Assembly (NCBI RefSeq): GCF_001661265.1
Contig: NW_017567024.1
Coordinates: 62,001-126,000 of the forward strand
Direction: 5' to 3'
From: Saitoella complicata NRRL Y-17804
Lineage: Eukaryota > Ascomycota > Saitoellomycetes > Saitoellales > Saitoellaceae
DNA: 64,000 bases
Part shown: one piece after another, positions 31,005-42,423 of the stretch
Numbering within the stretch: position 1 is the stretch's first letter
Layout: every line of letters starts with the position of its first letter
Notes under the pieces: model-generated
What the model saw: only the letters and a program-made list of their open reading frames with translations
Told to the model about the DNA's origin: nothing
The model's database searches: none
Made by a program: the position numbers and the translations under genes

Positions 31005-34000
31005 ATGTTGATCCGTTGGGCGAAGGCATTGGCCATTGCTGCTGTCTTCGGGCATGCACTGGCTGCTTCTCCGCCGATTAACGTTGAGCTCAAGGCATAT
31101 TTCGGCTCCTCGGATCTGTTGCTAGAAATTCTGTATGTCTGGAGGTCAAAGAACCAAAATACTTCTTGCTAACAACGTACAGGGAAAATGTTGCTCTTCA
31201 CAATACATCAGCCTACGCACATCTCCTCGATGCTATCATCGCTTCACCCGTTCAGCTGTCAACGCCAGCCGAAATCTACGACTATGCATTTGCATTGATA
31301 CGAGAAGGAGGGTTGCTGGATGATAACCAAATCACGAATGTGGAATTCAACTTGGCGTTAAGGTCCGCCAGTCCTCGTGTCGAAGCTGCACGAGAGGTCT
31401 GCCGAGGAAAGAAGGGCATTTGGAGTGAAGGTGACGACGTTGTCGTGACTGTCGCAGGGAAGAAGTCAAACCACGACCTTGCGTCCGATTACTACGCCTA
31501 CCATTCTGGTCATATCGCGTCATTGATCCTCGATGAGTCAGATAGCGCTTCTCAACTGGAGCCTACTGACAGGACTCTGGGCCAGGCTGTGGACGGGAAG
31601 CAAACTGCGGTGATTCACGCGTCTAGCATATTGAGTGACACGTTCCGGAAGTGGTATGAAGTTCTACGAAAGCTCAACAAGGAAGGAGCTGCGAATATTG
31701 CGTTGAGATACTGTCCTGGGCCGGCTTCAGCGGGGGAGAGTGTGGATTTGAGCGGTTGGGGTGTCGAGCTCGCGCTCAAGAAGACGGATTATATTGTTAT
31801 TGACGATAGGAGTGTCGCATCTGCGGACGAACCATCAACCTCGGAGGAAGAAACGTTCGAGACATCTGACATTACGCCTATTCCTTCCTCCGCCATTCCA
31901 AACCTCGCTCTGTTGGCTACGCACGAGATCACGCATGCTGATGATCCACTTAGCCGTCTCGTCGAGCTTTCGCAGAACTTCCCGATGCTCGCCCCCGCGC
32001 TGGCTCAGAAGAAGGTGACAGGTCTTCAGCACACCGTGCGCGAGGTCAAGCGTCTGGGACAAGAGCTCCGGCTGCCGGCAGGTCACTCCCAATTCTGGAT
32101 AAACGGGAAGAGCGTTCCGGAGACGGAGGTTTGGGGACACAAGTTGATTGAGATGATGCGAGAGGAGGGTAACGTGATGAAGTCTCTTATGAAGTTAGGG
32201 TTGTCACCCGCACAGGCCCGAGAGATATTGGCGCACCCGAAGTTCGTGGAAGCTGCGGAGGAAGCGGCGCCAATCCGTTTCGATTTCCGGGTTGAAGCTG
32301 ATGAGAACGACAATTCTCCCATCATCTGGTTGAATGACCTCGAAGACCGTACGCATGAGTACTACGGGCGATGGACAAGATCAGTACAGACACTTCTCCG
32401 CCCTCTACGACCCGGTCAGATCCACCCCATCGCCAAGAACATCCATACCGCGATTCTCCCCGTCGACCTTGAAAACCCTGCTGACCTCGCCATCCTGGGT
32501 CGCGAGATCGGGACGTACATTCAGCGCGGTCTGCCTGTAAGATGGGGTATTCTGCCGTACAACCACGGGCCTATCACCAAGGTATGGAAGTACCTTCGCG
32601 AGGAGGTCAGTGATGCTGCAGCATGGGCGTGGGTTAGGACAATTGTGTTGGAGGGCGTCAAGGCCGACGCGTCACTGTATAAGCAGATCGTACAGGGCAA
32701 ACCGGATGCTAAGAAGTTTGACGATATCGTCAAAGGCTGTGTGTCCAGCTTTGCGTCAGCTGAGTGGATGGAGAAGCTTGGCATCAATCATGATATCGAT
32801 TCCACGTCCGCAAACATTGTTATCGCCAACGGTCGCGTAGTTCCTCGTGATGAGGCTTGGCCGGGAAGGATGTATGGGTATATCCAGGAGGATGTTGCTA
32901 GGCTTATGGAAGCCATTGCTGAAGGTTGGATCAATGACGAGACTGATGTTGTGGACTATCTCCTCCAGGGATCTTTCAAGACGCGGAATACACGTATCTT
33001 CCCGGCTGATGAGAGTGGAGTTGTCAACGTCAACCAGCTCGAGCTCGAGGAGAGGTTATCCGTGGCAGGGGTCAGCCCGAGCAGCTTGCCTACTATCCGC
33101 GCTTCGGAGTATGATGGGCCGGTCTGTAGTCACACCGTGATATATGTCATCGCGGACTTCTTGTCCGGGCAGGGATGGGCCCACGCGCTTGAAGCACAAA
33201 AATTCATTCGGACTGTGTCGGAGGAATCTGAAGGCAGCCGGGCTCTCGTACGTCTCGTTCACAATCCTTACCCCACCAACCCGCATGGCTCGGCTTCAGC
33301 GGATTGGTTGTCCGCTCTACAGAGTTTAGGAGTGGAACTCGAAAGCACTGATACTACCGCCAGCGATTGGAAGCTTACATCTGGCTTCGTCAACAAGCTC
33401 GGGCTGAAGAGGGGTCAGGCGGCTGTAGTAATCAACGGACGGGTAAGTTCCGGCTAAGCGTCGTCGCCGAGCAGCCGACTAATTTCTCGATATAGGTAAT
33501 CTACGGTGATGAAACTGAGATCTTGCACTTGGTCGCCGATGAAGACGGCAATTGGGTGAAGCAGCCATGGTTTAGCGAAGAGGACTTCGACACCCTGTAC
33601 AGTGTCGAGTTGTCAAAACGTATCGAGCCCACAAGAGATGTTGTGGACGAGATGGGACTGTCCCACGAGATCGTTCCTGCAATTTCCTCCATCATTGCTA
33701 AGACATCTGCACCGAAATCCGCATCCGCCATGTTCGGACCTCAGACACCCGATATCCGCGGCCGCTCGTACGTCAACGTCAATGGCACCCTCACGACCTT
33801 CGACACCGGTAATATGGAAACAGCGATGTATGAGATTGTCGCAGTTATGGATCCCCTGAGCCAGACGGCGCAGAAGTGGTCGGCAATTTTGAAGGTGAAT
33901 TTATCCTCCAGAATCGCTACATGGCGATTACTGACAGATTGATGTTACAGGTTTTGTCCGAGATGAAGGGCGTATACGTCAAAGTCATCCTAAACCCGAA

Positions 34001-35665
34001 CACCAAATTGACCGAGTTGCCGATTAAAAGATTCTATCGACATGTTTTGGAGGCCAGATTGAATTTCGATGGAAATGGGTACCATGGTAATTGGAAGCTC
34101 TTTAACACATGAAGCTGACAATCGCGGTACAGGAACATCGTCACACCATCTGCGGACTTCTCCGACATCCCGACTGATCCACTCTTGACGTTAGGCATGG
34201 ACGTCCTTCCCGCGTGGCATGTCACCCCCAAGATTTCGGAACACGACCTCGACAATATCCGGCTTGCATCACTTTCCTCATCTCAGACTGCACGAGGTGT
34301 AGAAGCGGTTTACGAGCTCAGGTACATCCTCATCGATGGACATGCACGGGACGTAACGACCAACACCCCTCCTCGCGGTATGCAGCTCGTGCTTGGGAAA
34401 GAGGGAGACCTTGGTGTAGAGTGGGAGCAGGATACGATGGTCATGGCTAACTTGGGGTACTTCCAGTTCAAGGCTAGACCTGGCGTGTGGAGGTTAGGAG
34501 TAAAAGAGGGACGGAGTCAGGAGGTTTTTGACATCGAGAGTGTCGGTGGTGAAGACGGGCATGATAAAGTTGTGATGGCGAGTTTGGAGGGGAGGACGCT
34601 GTTTCCGAGGGTCAAGAGGAAGGCTGGGATGGAGAAGGAGGATGTCCTTGCGGAGCCTGAGAAATCTCTCACGCAGCAGCTGACCAACATCGTGAAAGGA
34701 TGGTTTGATCGTGGTGGGAATAAGGTGAGCAAGAAGAAGCAGGCAACGATCAACGTGTTTAGTGTCGCGAGTGGACGCTTATACGAGCGCTTCCTGGGGA
34801 TCATGATTCGAAGTGTGTTGGACCATACGGAGGAAACGGTGAAGTTCTGGTTCATCGAGAACTTTCTGTCGCCGTCATTTAAGGTTCACATTGGGCGCAA
34901 TCGATGCTCTTTACAGCTGCTAACCCGTGCGCACAGGATTTTTTACCGCACCTCGCTGAAGAGTTCGGGTTCGAGTATGAATTGGTGACGTACAAGTGGC
35001 CACACTGGCTCCGAGGTCAATCCGAAAAACAGCGCGAGATCTGGGGTTACAAAATCCTCTTCCTCGACGTTCTCTTTCCCCTCGACCTTGACAAAATCAT
35101 CTTCGTCGACGCCGACCAAGTGGTCCGCGCAGACCTCAAAGAACTGATCGACATCGATCTCCAAGGCGCACCATACGGCATGGTCCCCATGGGCGACTCC
35201 CGCGCCGAAATGGAAGGATTTAGGTTCTGGAAACAGGGATGGTGGAAATCACATCTGAGGGGGAAACCATACCACATCTCCGCACTCTACGTTGTCGACC
35301 TCAACCGCTTCCGTACCCTCGCCGCCGGTGACCGCCTCCGTCAGCAATACCAAACCCTCTCCGCAGACCCCAACTCCCTCTCCAACCTCGACCAAGATCT
35401 CCCGAATAACATGCAGCACCAAATCCCGATTTACTCGTTGGGGGAGGAATGGTTGTGGTGTGAGACGTGGTGTAGTGATGAAACGCTGAGACGGGCGAAA
35501 ACGATTGATTTGTGTAATAATCCCTTGACGAAGGAGCCCAAGTTGGAGAGGGCGAGGAGGGTTGTTGGGGAGTGGGTCGAGTTGGATGAGAGGGTTGCGG
35601 AGGTTGCAAGGAAGGTCAGAGAGGGGGGATTGAATGTGGAGAAGGAGGGGCACGATGAGTTGTGA
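31005..35665 (+). CDS. UDP-glucose:glycoprotein glucosyltransferase (UGGT)
   Basis: Six exons: 31005-31132, 31183-33442, 33496-33894, 33951-34078, 34133-34883 and 34937-35665, introns 50-56 nt, total 1464 residues. Residues 1-21 form a signal peptide ([18 protein letters not shown]). The large middle part holds the thioredoxin-like and beta-sandwich domains that sense misfolding. The C-terminal 270 residues are a family-24 glucosyltransferase, starting at [19 protein letters not shown], with [25 protein letters not shown], the metal-binding DAD in [12 protein letters not shown] and [11 protein letters not shown]. The protein ends in HDEL, so it is kept in the ER lumen, where it reglucosylates misfolded N-glycoproteins for calnexin. 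The fifth intron has a GTTCAC donor, which is unusual, but its GCTAAC branch site and exact frame support it. Gene appears complete. Confidence 0.96.
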
Positions 35666-36834
35666 GTGTCATGCTGGACGTGGAGAGTGGAGTGTGGAGT
35701 ATGAGAGGGAGAAGGGGAAGTCGGCGGAATGAGACAGGGTCCAGCCATCCCGATGTCCGTTAAGGTCCGTGCGCGGTTTCTGGTTCTTCGCGCTTCGACG
35801 TGGAGACAGCCACGCAAATACCCGGCGGCGCGCAAGAACTGGGAAATGGTCGTTGAGGGCTTTTTATCCGGCGCCTTGGCTGGCTCTGTATTTGATCTGA
35901 TTTACTGCGTTTGTTTCGAAACGGTGTGTGGTGTGGTGTACGAGCCACGCCGCACACTTCCGGGCACGAGGGAACCCTTAATCCTTTTCCGTACCACGCA
36001 CCGCGTATCCCGCCACCTCAGGACTCACCACTGGGGCCACACTTCGATAAGGCTCGCGCTCGCGAAAAGCTGGGCGATGAGCCAGGTTAAGGTTATGCGT
36101 GTGTTGTTGTGTGTGTTGTGTGGATATGAATTTGGCTGTGGATCCGGGCTACGGGGGATCGGGTGATGGATGGGCTTGCCTGTTTCTTTTTTCTTGGGAG
36201 GGTGGCGATTTGTCCGCGAACGCTTTGGGCACGGCCATGAGATGATCTGATTATGTACATAGAATCTAGATTGCTTACACAACGGTAAGCGAATACAGGT
36301 ATATGCAAGCTGTTCAACCTACGAAAAATGAATTACGATCGTTACCGTGCACGTACGCGTAGGGCTGTTTACCGTACCGGTTTGAGGCCAAAGCCCAAGC
36401 GGGAGTGGCCCATGGGAGGCGGGGTGGCGTGAGCGAAGTCCAGTGGCCTCGAGAGACATGAAGTGTACGGAAAGGCATACCGAGATGGGGTGTTGGTCTG
36501 TTTCTTCGACGACATAACAGCAGAGCGTGGCGTGTCTAGAACGGCAGAGATGCGCTGTCACTTGCGGATGGCCTTGGAATGACAGATGATCTACACTCCT
36601 CCATAACCAAGGGAACGACTGGAGAGAAGGCTGGCTGGTGAAGCATAACGGTTATGCAGTTTTGGTGTTGCACTATAGCCGAATGCGGAGGCCGCGTTAA
36701 CCTGCGACGAGCGCGGTTGGCCGGTAGAGGCAAGGAGGGCCCTGCGCGTCCATCGTAATCGAAACACCAGCATATATAACCCGTGCCGTCCCCTTCGTCT
36801 TGCCCTTCTCCTCCATCACTTCTCATTGCAAACC
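35666..36834. other. Long upstream region of the UDP-glucose dehydrogenase gene
   Basis: About 1.17 kb between UGGT and UGDH. Several frames of 60-145 codons occur on both strands but lack protein-like composition or supporting splice sites. GT-rich and CA-rich patches lie near 36097-36122. It probably holds the UGGT terminator and a long UGDH promoter. Confidence 0.45.
36773..36779 (+). promoter_or_regulatory. TATA box of the UDP-glucose dehydrogenase gene
   Basis: TATATAA sits 62 nt before the UGDH start codon, followed by a pyrimidine-rich leader (CTTCTCCTCCATCACTTC). This is the layout of strongly expressed fungal genes. Confidence 0.6.
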
Positions 36835-38268
36835 ATGGTCGAGCAAGTCCACGTCAAGAAAATCTGCTGTATTGGAGCTGGGTATGTCGGTGGCCCAACC
36901 ATGACCGTCATCGCCGAGAAATGTCCGCATATCACCGTGACCATCGTCGACGTTAACCCCCACCGCATCGCAGCCTGGAACTCGGATGACCTCCCCATCT
37001 ACGAGCCCGGGTTGGAAGATATCGTCAAAGCCCACCGCGGCACAAACCTCTTCTTCTCGACCGATATCGATAAAGCCATCATCGAAGCCGACATGATTTT
37101 CGTCTCGGTTAACACGCCTACCAAGACGCAGGGTTTGGGAAAGGGGTTTGCTGCGGATTTGAAGTATGTCGAGGCTTGTACCAGGCGTATTGCGGCTGTC
37201 GCGCAATCCCACAAAATCGTGGTCGAGAAATCGACTGTGCCGTGTCGTACCGCTTCCTCCATGCGCTACATCCTCGAAGCGAACGCGAGGCCTGGGTTGC
37301 GGTTCGACATTCTTTCCAGTCCGGAGTTCTTGGCGGAGGGGAGTGCGATTCGGGATTTACATGATCCTGATCGTGTGTTGATTGGAAATTTGGATACGCC
37401 CGAAGGACATGCGGCTGCGCAGGCCTTGGTGGAGGTTTATGCCAATTGGGTTGATAGGAGTAAAGTCGTCACGACGGGGTTGTGGTCGTCTGAACTCTCC
37501 AAGCTCGCGGCGAACGCGTTTTTGGCGCAGAGGATTTCGTCGATTAATGCCATGTCGGCAATTTGTGAGGCAACGGGTGCGGATGTCGACGAGGTCGCTC
37601 ATGCAGTCGGTTTAGACACCCGTATCGGCTCCAAATTCCTCAAAGCCTCCATCGGGTTCGGCGGCTCCTGTTTCCAGAAAGACCTGAGTAACTTGGTCTA
37701 CCTCTGCCACTCCCTCCACCTCCCCGAAGTCGCGACATACTGGAAATCAGTCCTCGACATGAACGATTTCCAGAAACGGAGGTTCGCGCAGCGTGTTGTC
37801 GCGTCTATGTTTTCGACGCTTACGGATAAGAAGATTACGCTGTTTGGGTTTGCGTTTAAGAATAATACGGGGGATACGAGGGAGAGTCCGGCGATTACTG
37901 TTGCGAAGTATTTTAGGGAGGAGAGGGCGAATATCACGATCTATGACCCCAAGGTTCCTGATCGCCAGGTTTGGCTTGATCTTACTGAGCCGGGTGTGGT
38001 CGACGATGAGATTGAACTCCGCAAGACTGTCAGTATCAAACACGACGCGTACGAAGCTGCGGAGGGCGCGGATGCGATTGTGATTTGTACTGATTGGGAG
38101 GAGTTCAAGAATTTGGATTATGAGCGGATCTATAAGGGGATGGGAAAACCTGCTTTCGTGTTTGATGGACGGTTGATTTTGGATGAGAAGGCGTTAAAGA
38201 AGATTGGGTTTAGGGTTGAGACGATTGGGAGAAGTGGGGATAATGTTGGGCAGGAGTACCGTTTCTAA
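36835..38268 (+). CDS. UDP-glucose 6-dehydrogenase
   Basis: Single exon, 477 residues from the ATG at 36835 (AACC context). The N-terminal Rossmann motif is [11 protein letters not shown] (residues 12-22, GxGxxG). Next come [11 protein letters not shown], the substrate loop [26 protein letters not shown] and [11 protein letters not shown]. The catalytic cysteine lies in [11 protein letters not shown], and the C-terminal NAD/UDP domain has [15 protein letters not shown] and CTDWEEF. The enzyme oxidises UDP-glucose to UDP-glucuronate with two NAD+ in the cytosol, feeding UDP-xylose or glucuronic-acid polysaccharides. Length is near the animal enzyme (494), longer than bacterial forms. All active-site residues visible are conserved. 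It is absent from baker's yeast but common in other fungi. Its neighbour UGGT uses the same sugar nucleotide, though no shared regulation is visible. Confidence 0.97.
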   Translation: MVEQVHVKKICCIGAGYVGGPTMTVIAEKCPHITVTIVDVNPHRIAAWNSDDLPIYEPGLEDIVKAHRGTNLFFSTDIDKAIIEADMIFVSVNTPTKTQGLGKGFAADLKYVEACTRRIAAVAQSHKIVVEKSTVPCRTASSMRYILEANARPGLRFDILSSPEFLAEGSAIRDLHDPDRVLIGNLDTPEGHAAAQALVEVYANWVDRSKVVTTGLWSSELSKLAANAFLAQRISSINAMSAICEATGADVDEVAHAVGLDTRIGSKFLKASIGFGGSCFQKDLSNLVYLCHSLHLPEVATYWKSVLDMNDFQKRRFAQRVVASMFSTLTDKKITLFGFAFKNNTGDTRESPAITVAKYFREERANITIYDPKVPDRQVWLDLTEPGVVDDEIELRKTVSIKHDAYEAAEGADAIVICTDWEEFKNLDYERIYKGMGKPAFVFDGRLILDEKALKKIGFRVETIGRSGDNVGQEYRF

Positions 38269-38869
38269 ATTGGTAGAAGGTTGGTGATAGAGGTTCAGCC
38301 TTGATGGCGGACTGGGATATATGGACGATGTAGCTATGAGGAAAGAAAGTTTAAGGAATATTATCATCATTAGGATCATGCACGTTCATGTCGTATACCA
38401 CATTAGCGTCTCCCAGCGTCATACACACAAACACCCATTAGACAACCTACCCTGAATCATTCCTCGCCCCTCCATACCTTCAAACTGTTACGCGATGAGC
38501 GTCGTACCTCCCTGCCGACTGATCCGGTTGCCAAGAGTGACCTTGAAACGTGCGGCTGAGTTCGACACGCTCTTAACCGTCGAGGTGCAGGAGCAAGATC
38601 CTTGTCCCTCCCCTCGAAATGTATGGATTGCAATCGGATTTCAAGTGGAGATGCTTTCGAGGACGAGGAATTTATCCACCTCGTTACTTACCCTTTTCGA
38701 GCGGGTTGAGGGAGGGGGAGGAGTGGGAAGGGGTACGTCGACGCTCGGGCCCCGCGACAACATAATATGTATCCAGAGCAACAGCCGGGGGGAGGGTGGT
38801 TGTTCGTCACAATTGCGTCACCTCACGGGTTTCTGGTTGGGATTGAAGTCCGTTGGGGAGCCCCTTCGG
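38269..38869. other. Intergenic region between UGDH and a TATA-headed candidate gene
   Basis: No frame here has protein-like composition. A G-rich stretch (GGAGGGGGAGGAGTGGG, near 38709) and a GGGGGGAGGG patch (near 38789) lie upstream of the TATA box at 38870, where they may act as promoter elements. Confidence 0.4.
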
Positions 38870-38877
38870 TATAAAAG
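38870..38877 (+). promoter_or_regulatory. Strong TATA box with CA-rich leader
   Basis: TATAAAAG is followed by a G run and then a leader rich in C and A (ACTACACACACAAGCACTAC) that ends in CAAACG before an ATG at 38929. Together these look like the promoter and 5' leader of a highly expressed fungal gene. Confidence 0.5.
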
Positions 38878-38928
38878 GGGGGGTGTTTCCTCGTTCAACT
38901 ACACACACAAGCACTACAAAGTCAAACG

Positions 38929-39365
38929 ATGAATATGATGATGGAATATAGTATGACTACGACTACGACTTGGTCTTCAATTGGATGAGTCCTCAAATAT
39001 CGCCGACCTCAGACGTATACCGTCAATCATCTACCTCGAGTCCTCACTCAGTACGACCATCCTCCTACGGTCGTCATCCATCGCCGGTCCTTCGTCCTCA
39101 ATGGACTTTCGGCTCTTCTCTCCTGACTGTTAGGTTTGACTACGTTTTGGACAATCTTAAGCGATTGCTTCTTGTTGTTGTTGGTCTTTGTTACCAAATT
39201 GCCATACTCTGTGTCGTCCGTTTCTTAGCGGGCGGGGTATGGCATGCACCCGCTTCTTCACTACCTCATATGGTTACCGGTCCGTTTGCTGTCGTCCAGT
39301 GCGGATCTGGTTTTTGTGTCTCACCTATGACATCTCTTCTCTCATTCGGGGATGATGACTCTTAA
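38929..39365 (+). CDS. Possible gene behind a strong TATA box, unknown product
   Basis: The ATG at 38929 alone gives only 19 codons. If a 62-nt intron at 38951-39012 (GTATGA donor, GACCTCAG acceptor) is removed, exons 38929-38950 and 39013-39365 join in frame to 124 residues. The product starts MNMMMEYNVYRQSSTSS, has a Ser/Pro-rich basic part (RPSSYGRHPSPVLRPQW) and then a hydrophobic segment (LLLVVVGLCYQIAILCVV). I do not recognise it. The evidence is the promoter layout rather than the protein, and a non-coding transcript is equally possible. Confidence 0.3.
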
Positions 39366-40091
39366 GGTATATGAGCATGCAGCCGGATTGGGGATTTTTT
39401 TGGCTGACTTGTGGTCACAGTCTAAAGCCAACCTTTTTCTTCATCTTTCATATTTTCTATTTTTCTTTTCATTGGGAATGAAGATGAGATTGTGTACGTC
39501 CAGTCAGAGCACCATCCACAAACCGGCTCGGAACAGCACGGGTCCTATGCGTGTAATACGTGCTGGGTTCTTTGATAGCGGTGAGAAGTGGATGGTGGTG
39601 TCTGTGGGAGGGTAGCCAGGGCAGGAGGGTGATGTCAATTGACGATTTTGCTCTCATCCTGTATTCACTCGTCCCATTCACATATCGTTTGACGACCCAT
39701 TCCATTGCTTTAAATCCAGCAATTCCCACGGCTGCTCCCCGCGAGCCAGCATGCGTTAACGTTCCGTCAGTTACAGAGGATGGAAGGAGTATGTTTAAAT
39801 CGATATCGTACGCGTATGATAAGGACCGACCCACAAATCGATAGTGGAGCAGCTGTGATACGGACATCTGTCCGCATACCTCAGAGGTTGCGGTGAGCCG
39901 CTGCTCACAAAATTATCATTACAGAGTCATGCCCAGTGTATGCACAAGGCGAATCATGTACCCATGTCATAGCTCCAGTGCAATCGGAAAAGTGGTAGTC
40001 GTGCTTGATATCCTAGGTAGGGAGTCCAACGAAGGCTGTCGCCGAGTTTCATGCAAGCTATCATTATCATCCACATGCAAATGCACAACAC
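39366..40091. other. Intergenic region before the ASCC2-like gene
   Basis: A minus-strand frame at 39469-39867 includes a moderately protein-like stretch (GSRGAAVGIAGFKAMEWVV), but its flanks look random and no splice pattern rescues it. No feature is called. The 3' end of the ASCC2-like gene lies at the right edge. Confidence 0.35.
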
Positions 40092-41990
40092 TCACGACGG
40101 CGGCGGCCCACCCTTCGCCATCTTTTTCTGCCTATCTTGATCTCTCCGCTTAGTCTGGTTCTGCTCCTTCCTAGCCACGTTAACCGGCCTTCCACCCTCA
40201 CCACCACCCTGCGCACCTCCCCTGCCAGACCCGCCACCTCCACCTCGTCCCCGGCCTCTACCCCCGCCACCGCCATTGCCTCCCCGTCCTCTCCCACGTC
40301 CACGTCCACCACCATTGAAAGTCGCCCCCCCTTCATCCTCAGATGTAGGCTTCGGCTGTCGGTACGAAGTAGACGGTAAAGTGGCCTGATTTCCCCTAAA
40401 CTCATACCTCCCTTCCAGTGCCTTTCTTCGCCTCGGATCCCGTTCCAACATACTCTTCCACCCTTCAATTTGCTCATCGCTCAACCCCGTCCTACCTCTC
40501 AACTCTGCCCGAGCCTTACTCTTTCGAGTTGCGTTATCACGCTCGAAGAGGGATGGGTTAGTGCCGTATTCGAGGAAGAGGAGTTCGTCGATGTTGGGGC
40601 CGGTGGGACCGGAGACGTCTGCGTTGGTGTCCTCGCGGACGAATGCGTCGTCGTCGACGACGTTTGGGTCGTTGATGCCGTCGTAGGTGTCGTCGCGTTC
40701 GTCGTCGTCCATGTCGATAGCGGCGACGCGGGCTAGAATGCCGGCTTTGTCGATGCCGGATTTATCGTTTAGCATTTGGTCTGCTGTTCCGCGGTCTTGT
40801 TTTCCGAGGTGGAGCTTCTCGCGTTTGATCTCCTGGTCGTCAAAGATGTTTCTTCGCTCGTAGGTTGCTGCTGGCGCGGATGATGGTGGTGGTGGTGCGG
40901 GTTGCTTGGTGTCTGCGGCGAGGTAGGACTTCGCATGTCTATCCATGTCCTTCAAGTCCGGTGCGATGTTATCCTCCAGTAATCGGCCGATGACCTCCTC
41001 CGAATTCCACTCATAGCGACCCATACATGCTTCCACAAAGCCCTCACCCAGGTCTGGCAGCAGGTCGCGGACCTCTGCGATCTTGGTTAATTTCTCCGCG
41101 GCGAGCTCAGCTGCTTGGCCAGTATCCCGTGCCATGCCTTTACCTTTACCACCTGGTGCAGGATGAGCGGGCCGTAGTGACTCGAGTTTCATGACCAACA
41201 TGTCGATTCTGGCATCTTCACCCCCGACCATTGGTTTCAGTTTTCTCAGCAATCCCGTCTTCTCCGCCAGTTCGGCTAGTAACTTCGAGTCGTTCTTGTC
41301 CATCAATGCGAACATAGCCTCAAAATAGGCTTCCTTGCTCTGTCCGTCCTCGGGCAATGCTCGTGCAGAGATCTGATACACCACTCGCAAGATCTCCGTC
41401 TTCAGGCCCGTGGAAGCCGAGGCATACACCTCGTCACACCTATCCACAATCTCCCTTGCGCTCAACAAGAACACTCTCGCCAGAGTCTCCGGCGCCAACC
41501 CAACAAACACACTCAACCCCTGCAACAACTTCTCCGCCTCCCCATCCCCCTTCCCAACCTTCTCCAACAACCCATCCCGAAACGCCGGAAGCCCCTTCGC
41601 AACCCTCTCATTCCTACTCAACTTTTGCAAAACCTCCCTCACACCCTCCCTACTCTTCCTCCCATATGTCCTCGTATAGGGAATAAGGACCGATTCGACA
41701 TCAACCCACCGATCTTGAACCCTCTCCATCGTCAACACCCGATGCAACACCAAAAAGACCTTCCGATCCAGCTCATCCCCACCCGAGAACTTGAGGTACG
41801 TCCCGACGAACTCCAACAACCCACTCCCCTCATCACTCACAACGGTCACGAAATCGCCCGAGGGAAGCGAAAGGATAAATGCCAGGAGCGTGGACCATGT
41901 CGAGAGTGCTGCAGACCATGTTGAGGGGGGAAGTTGCATGATGATGTCCTGTGGTGGGTACGGCGCGATAATCAACTTGGCATTTGACAT
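40092..41990 (-). CDS. CUE-domain protein, ASCC2 / Cue3 type
   Basis: Single exon, 632 residues from the ATG at 41990 (MSNAKLIIAPYPP). The N-terminal 280 residues are helical and match the ASCC3-binding region of ASCC2. Residues about 330-375 hold a CUE domain with LLPDLGEGFVEACMGRY, NSEEVIGRLLED and the ASCC2-like follow-on NIAPDLKDMDR. The C-terminal quarter is Asp-rich, then basic and Gly/Arg-rich ([18 protein letters not shown]). ASCC2/Cue3 binds K63-linked ubiquitin on stalled, collided ribosomes through its CUE domain and helps the Slh1/ASCC3 helicase split them; in animals it also guides alkylation repair. The Gly/Arg tail probably contacts RNA. Identification rests on the CUE position and the adjoining motif, and I consider it strong. 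Confidence 0.88.
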   Translation of the reverse strand: MSNAKLIIAPYPPQDIIMQLPPSTWSAALSTWSTLLAFILSLPSGDFVTVVSDEGSGLLEFVGTYLKFSGGDELDRKVFLVLHRVLTMERVQDRWVDVESVLIPYTRTYGRKSREGVREVLQKLSRNERVAKGLPAFRDGLLEKVGKGDGEAEKLLQGLSVFVGLAPETLARVFLLSAREIVDRCDEVYASASTGLKTEILRVVYQISARALPEDGQSKEAYFEAMFALMDKNDSKLLAELAEKTGLLRKLKPMVGGEDARIDMLVMKLESLRPAHPAPGGKGKGMARDTGQAAELAAEKLTKIAEVRDLLPDLGEGFVEACMGRYEWNSEEVIGRLLEDNIAPDLKDMDRHAKSYLAADTKQPAPPPPSSAPAATYERRNIFDDQEIKREKLHLGKQDRGTADQMLNDKSGIDKAGILARVAAIDMDDDERDDTYDGINDPNVVDDDAFVREDTNADVSGPTGPNIDELLFLEYGTNPSLFERDNATRKSKARAELRGRTGLSDEQIEGWKSMLERDPRRRKALEGRYEFRGNQATLPSTSYRQPKPTSEDEGGATFNGGGRGRGRGRGGNGGGGGRGRGRGGGGGSGRGGAQGGGEGGRPVNVARKEQNQTKRRDQDRQKKMAKGGPPPS

Positions 41991-42423
41991 AACTCCTCGT
42001 TCTCTCGTGTCAATCAATGGCAAGCGTAGTCAGTCCTGATTGCTTGCTTGTCGTCGTTTGTCGAGGATTTTGGGAAGCTCTCGAGCCACCGCACGCTGAA
42101 GTCATCGACCGAGCAGCTGCTGCACATCTCGAATTTAATCCAAATCATCATTGGCATTTATTGCAGCAAGAGACAAAAAATACCATTAAACAAGAGCTCA
42201 CAAAAATCACAATCGAGCAATCATAACCTAAACCGCAAAATGGCCCCAAGCTTAAAGACTGTCATCTACGATCAGGCCGATAGCAGTAGCTATTCCCATC
42301 CCGTTGCCATTCCATACAATCACAATCACAAACACACACACACACAAGACAACTTTGCAAAACGTGAAAGAACGCCCGCCCATACTTCGTACCAAATCAA
42401 TCTACACCTTTCATCCTCCTCGC
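41991..42423. other. ASCC2-like promoter and C2H2 gene 3' region
   Basis: Gap between two minus-strand genes. A plus-strand ATG at 42241 opens a low-complexity frame that runs into the antisense of the C2H2 gene; I treat it as chance. CA repeats occur near 42329-42346. Confidence 0.45.

Noticed and set aside
39469-39867. Minus-strand frame with a moderately protein-like core
   Set aside because: Only about 40 residues look like protein; flanks look random and no intron model improves it.
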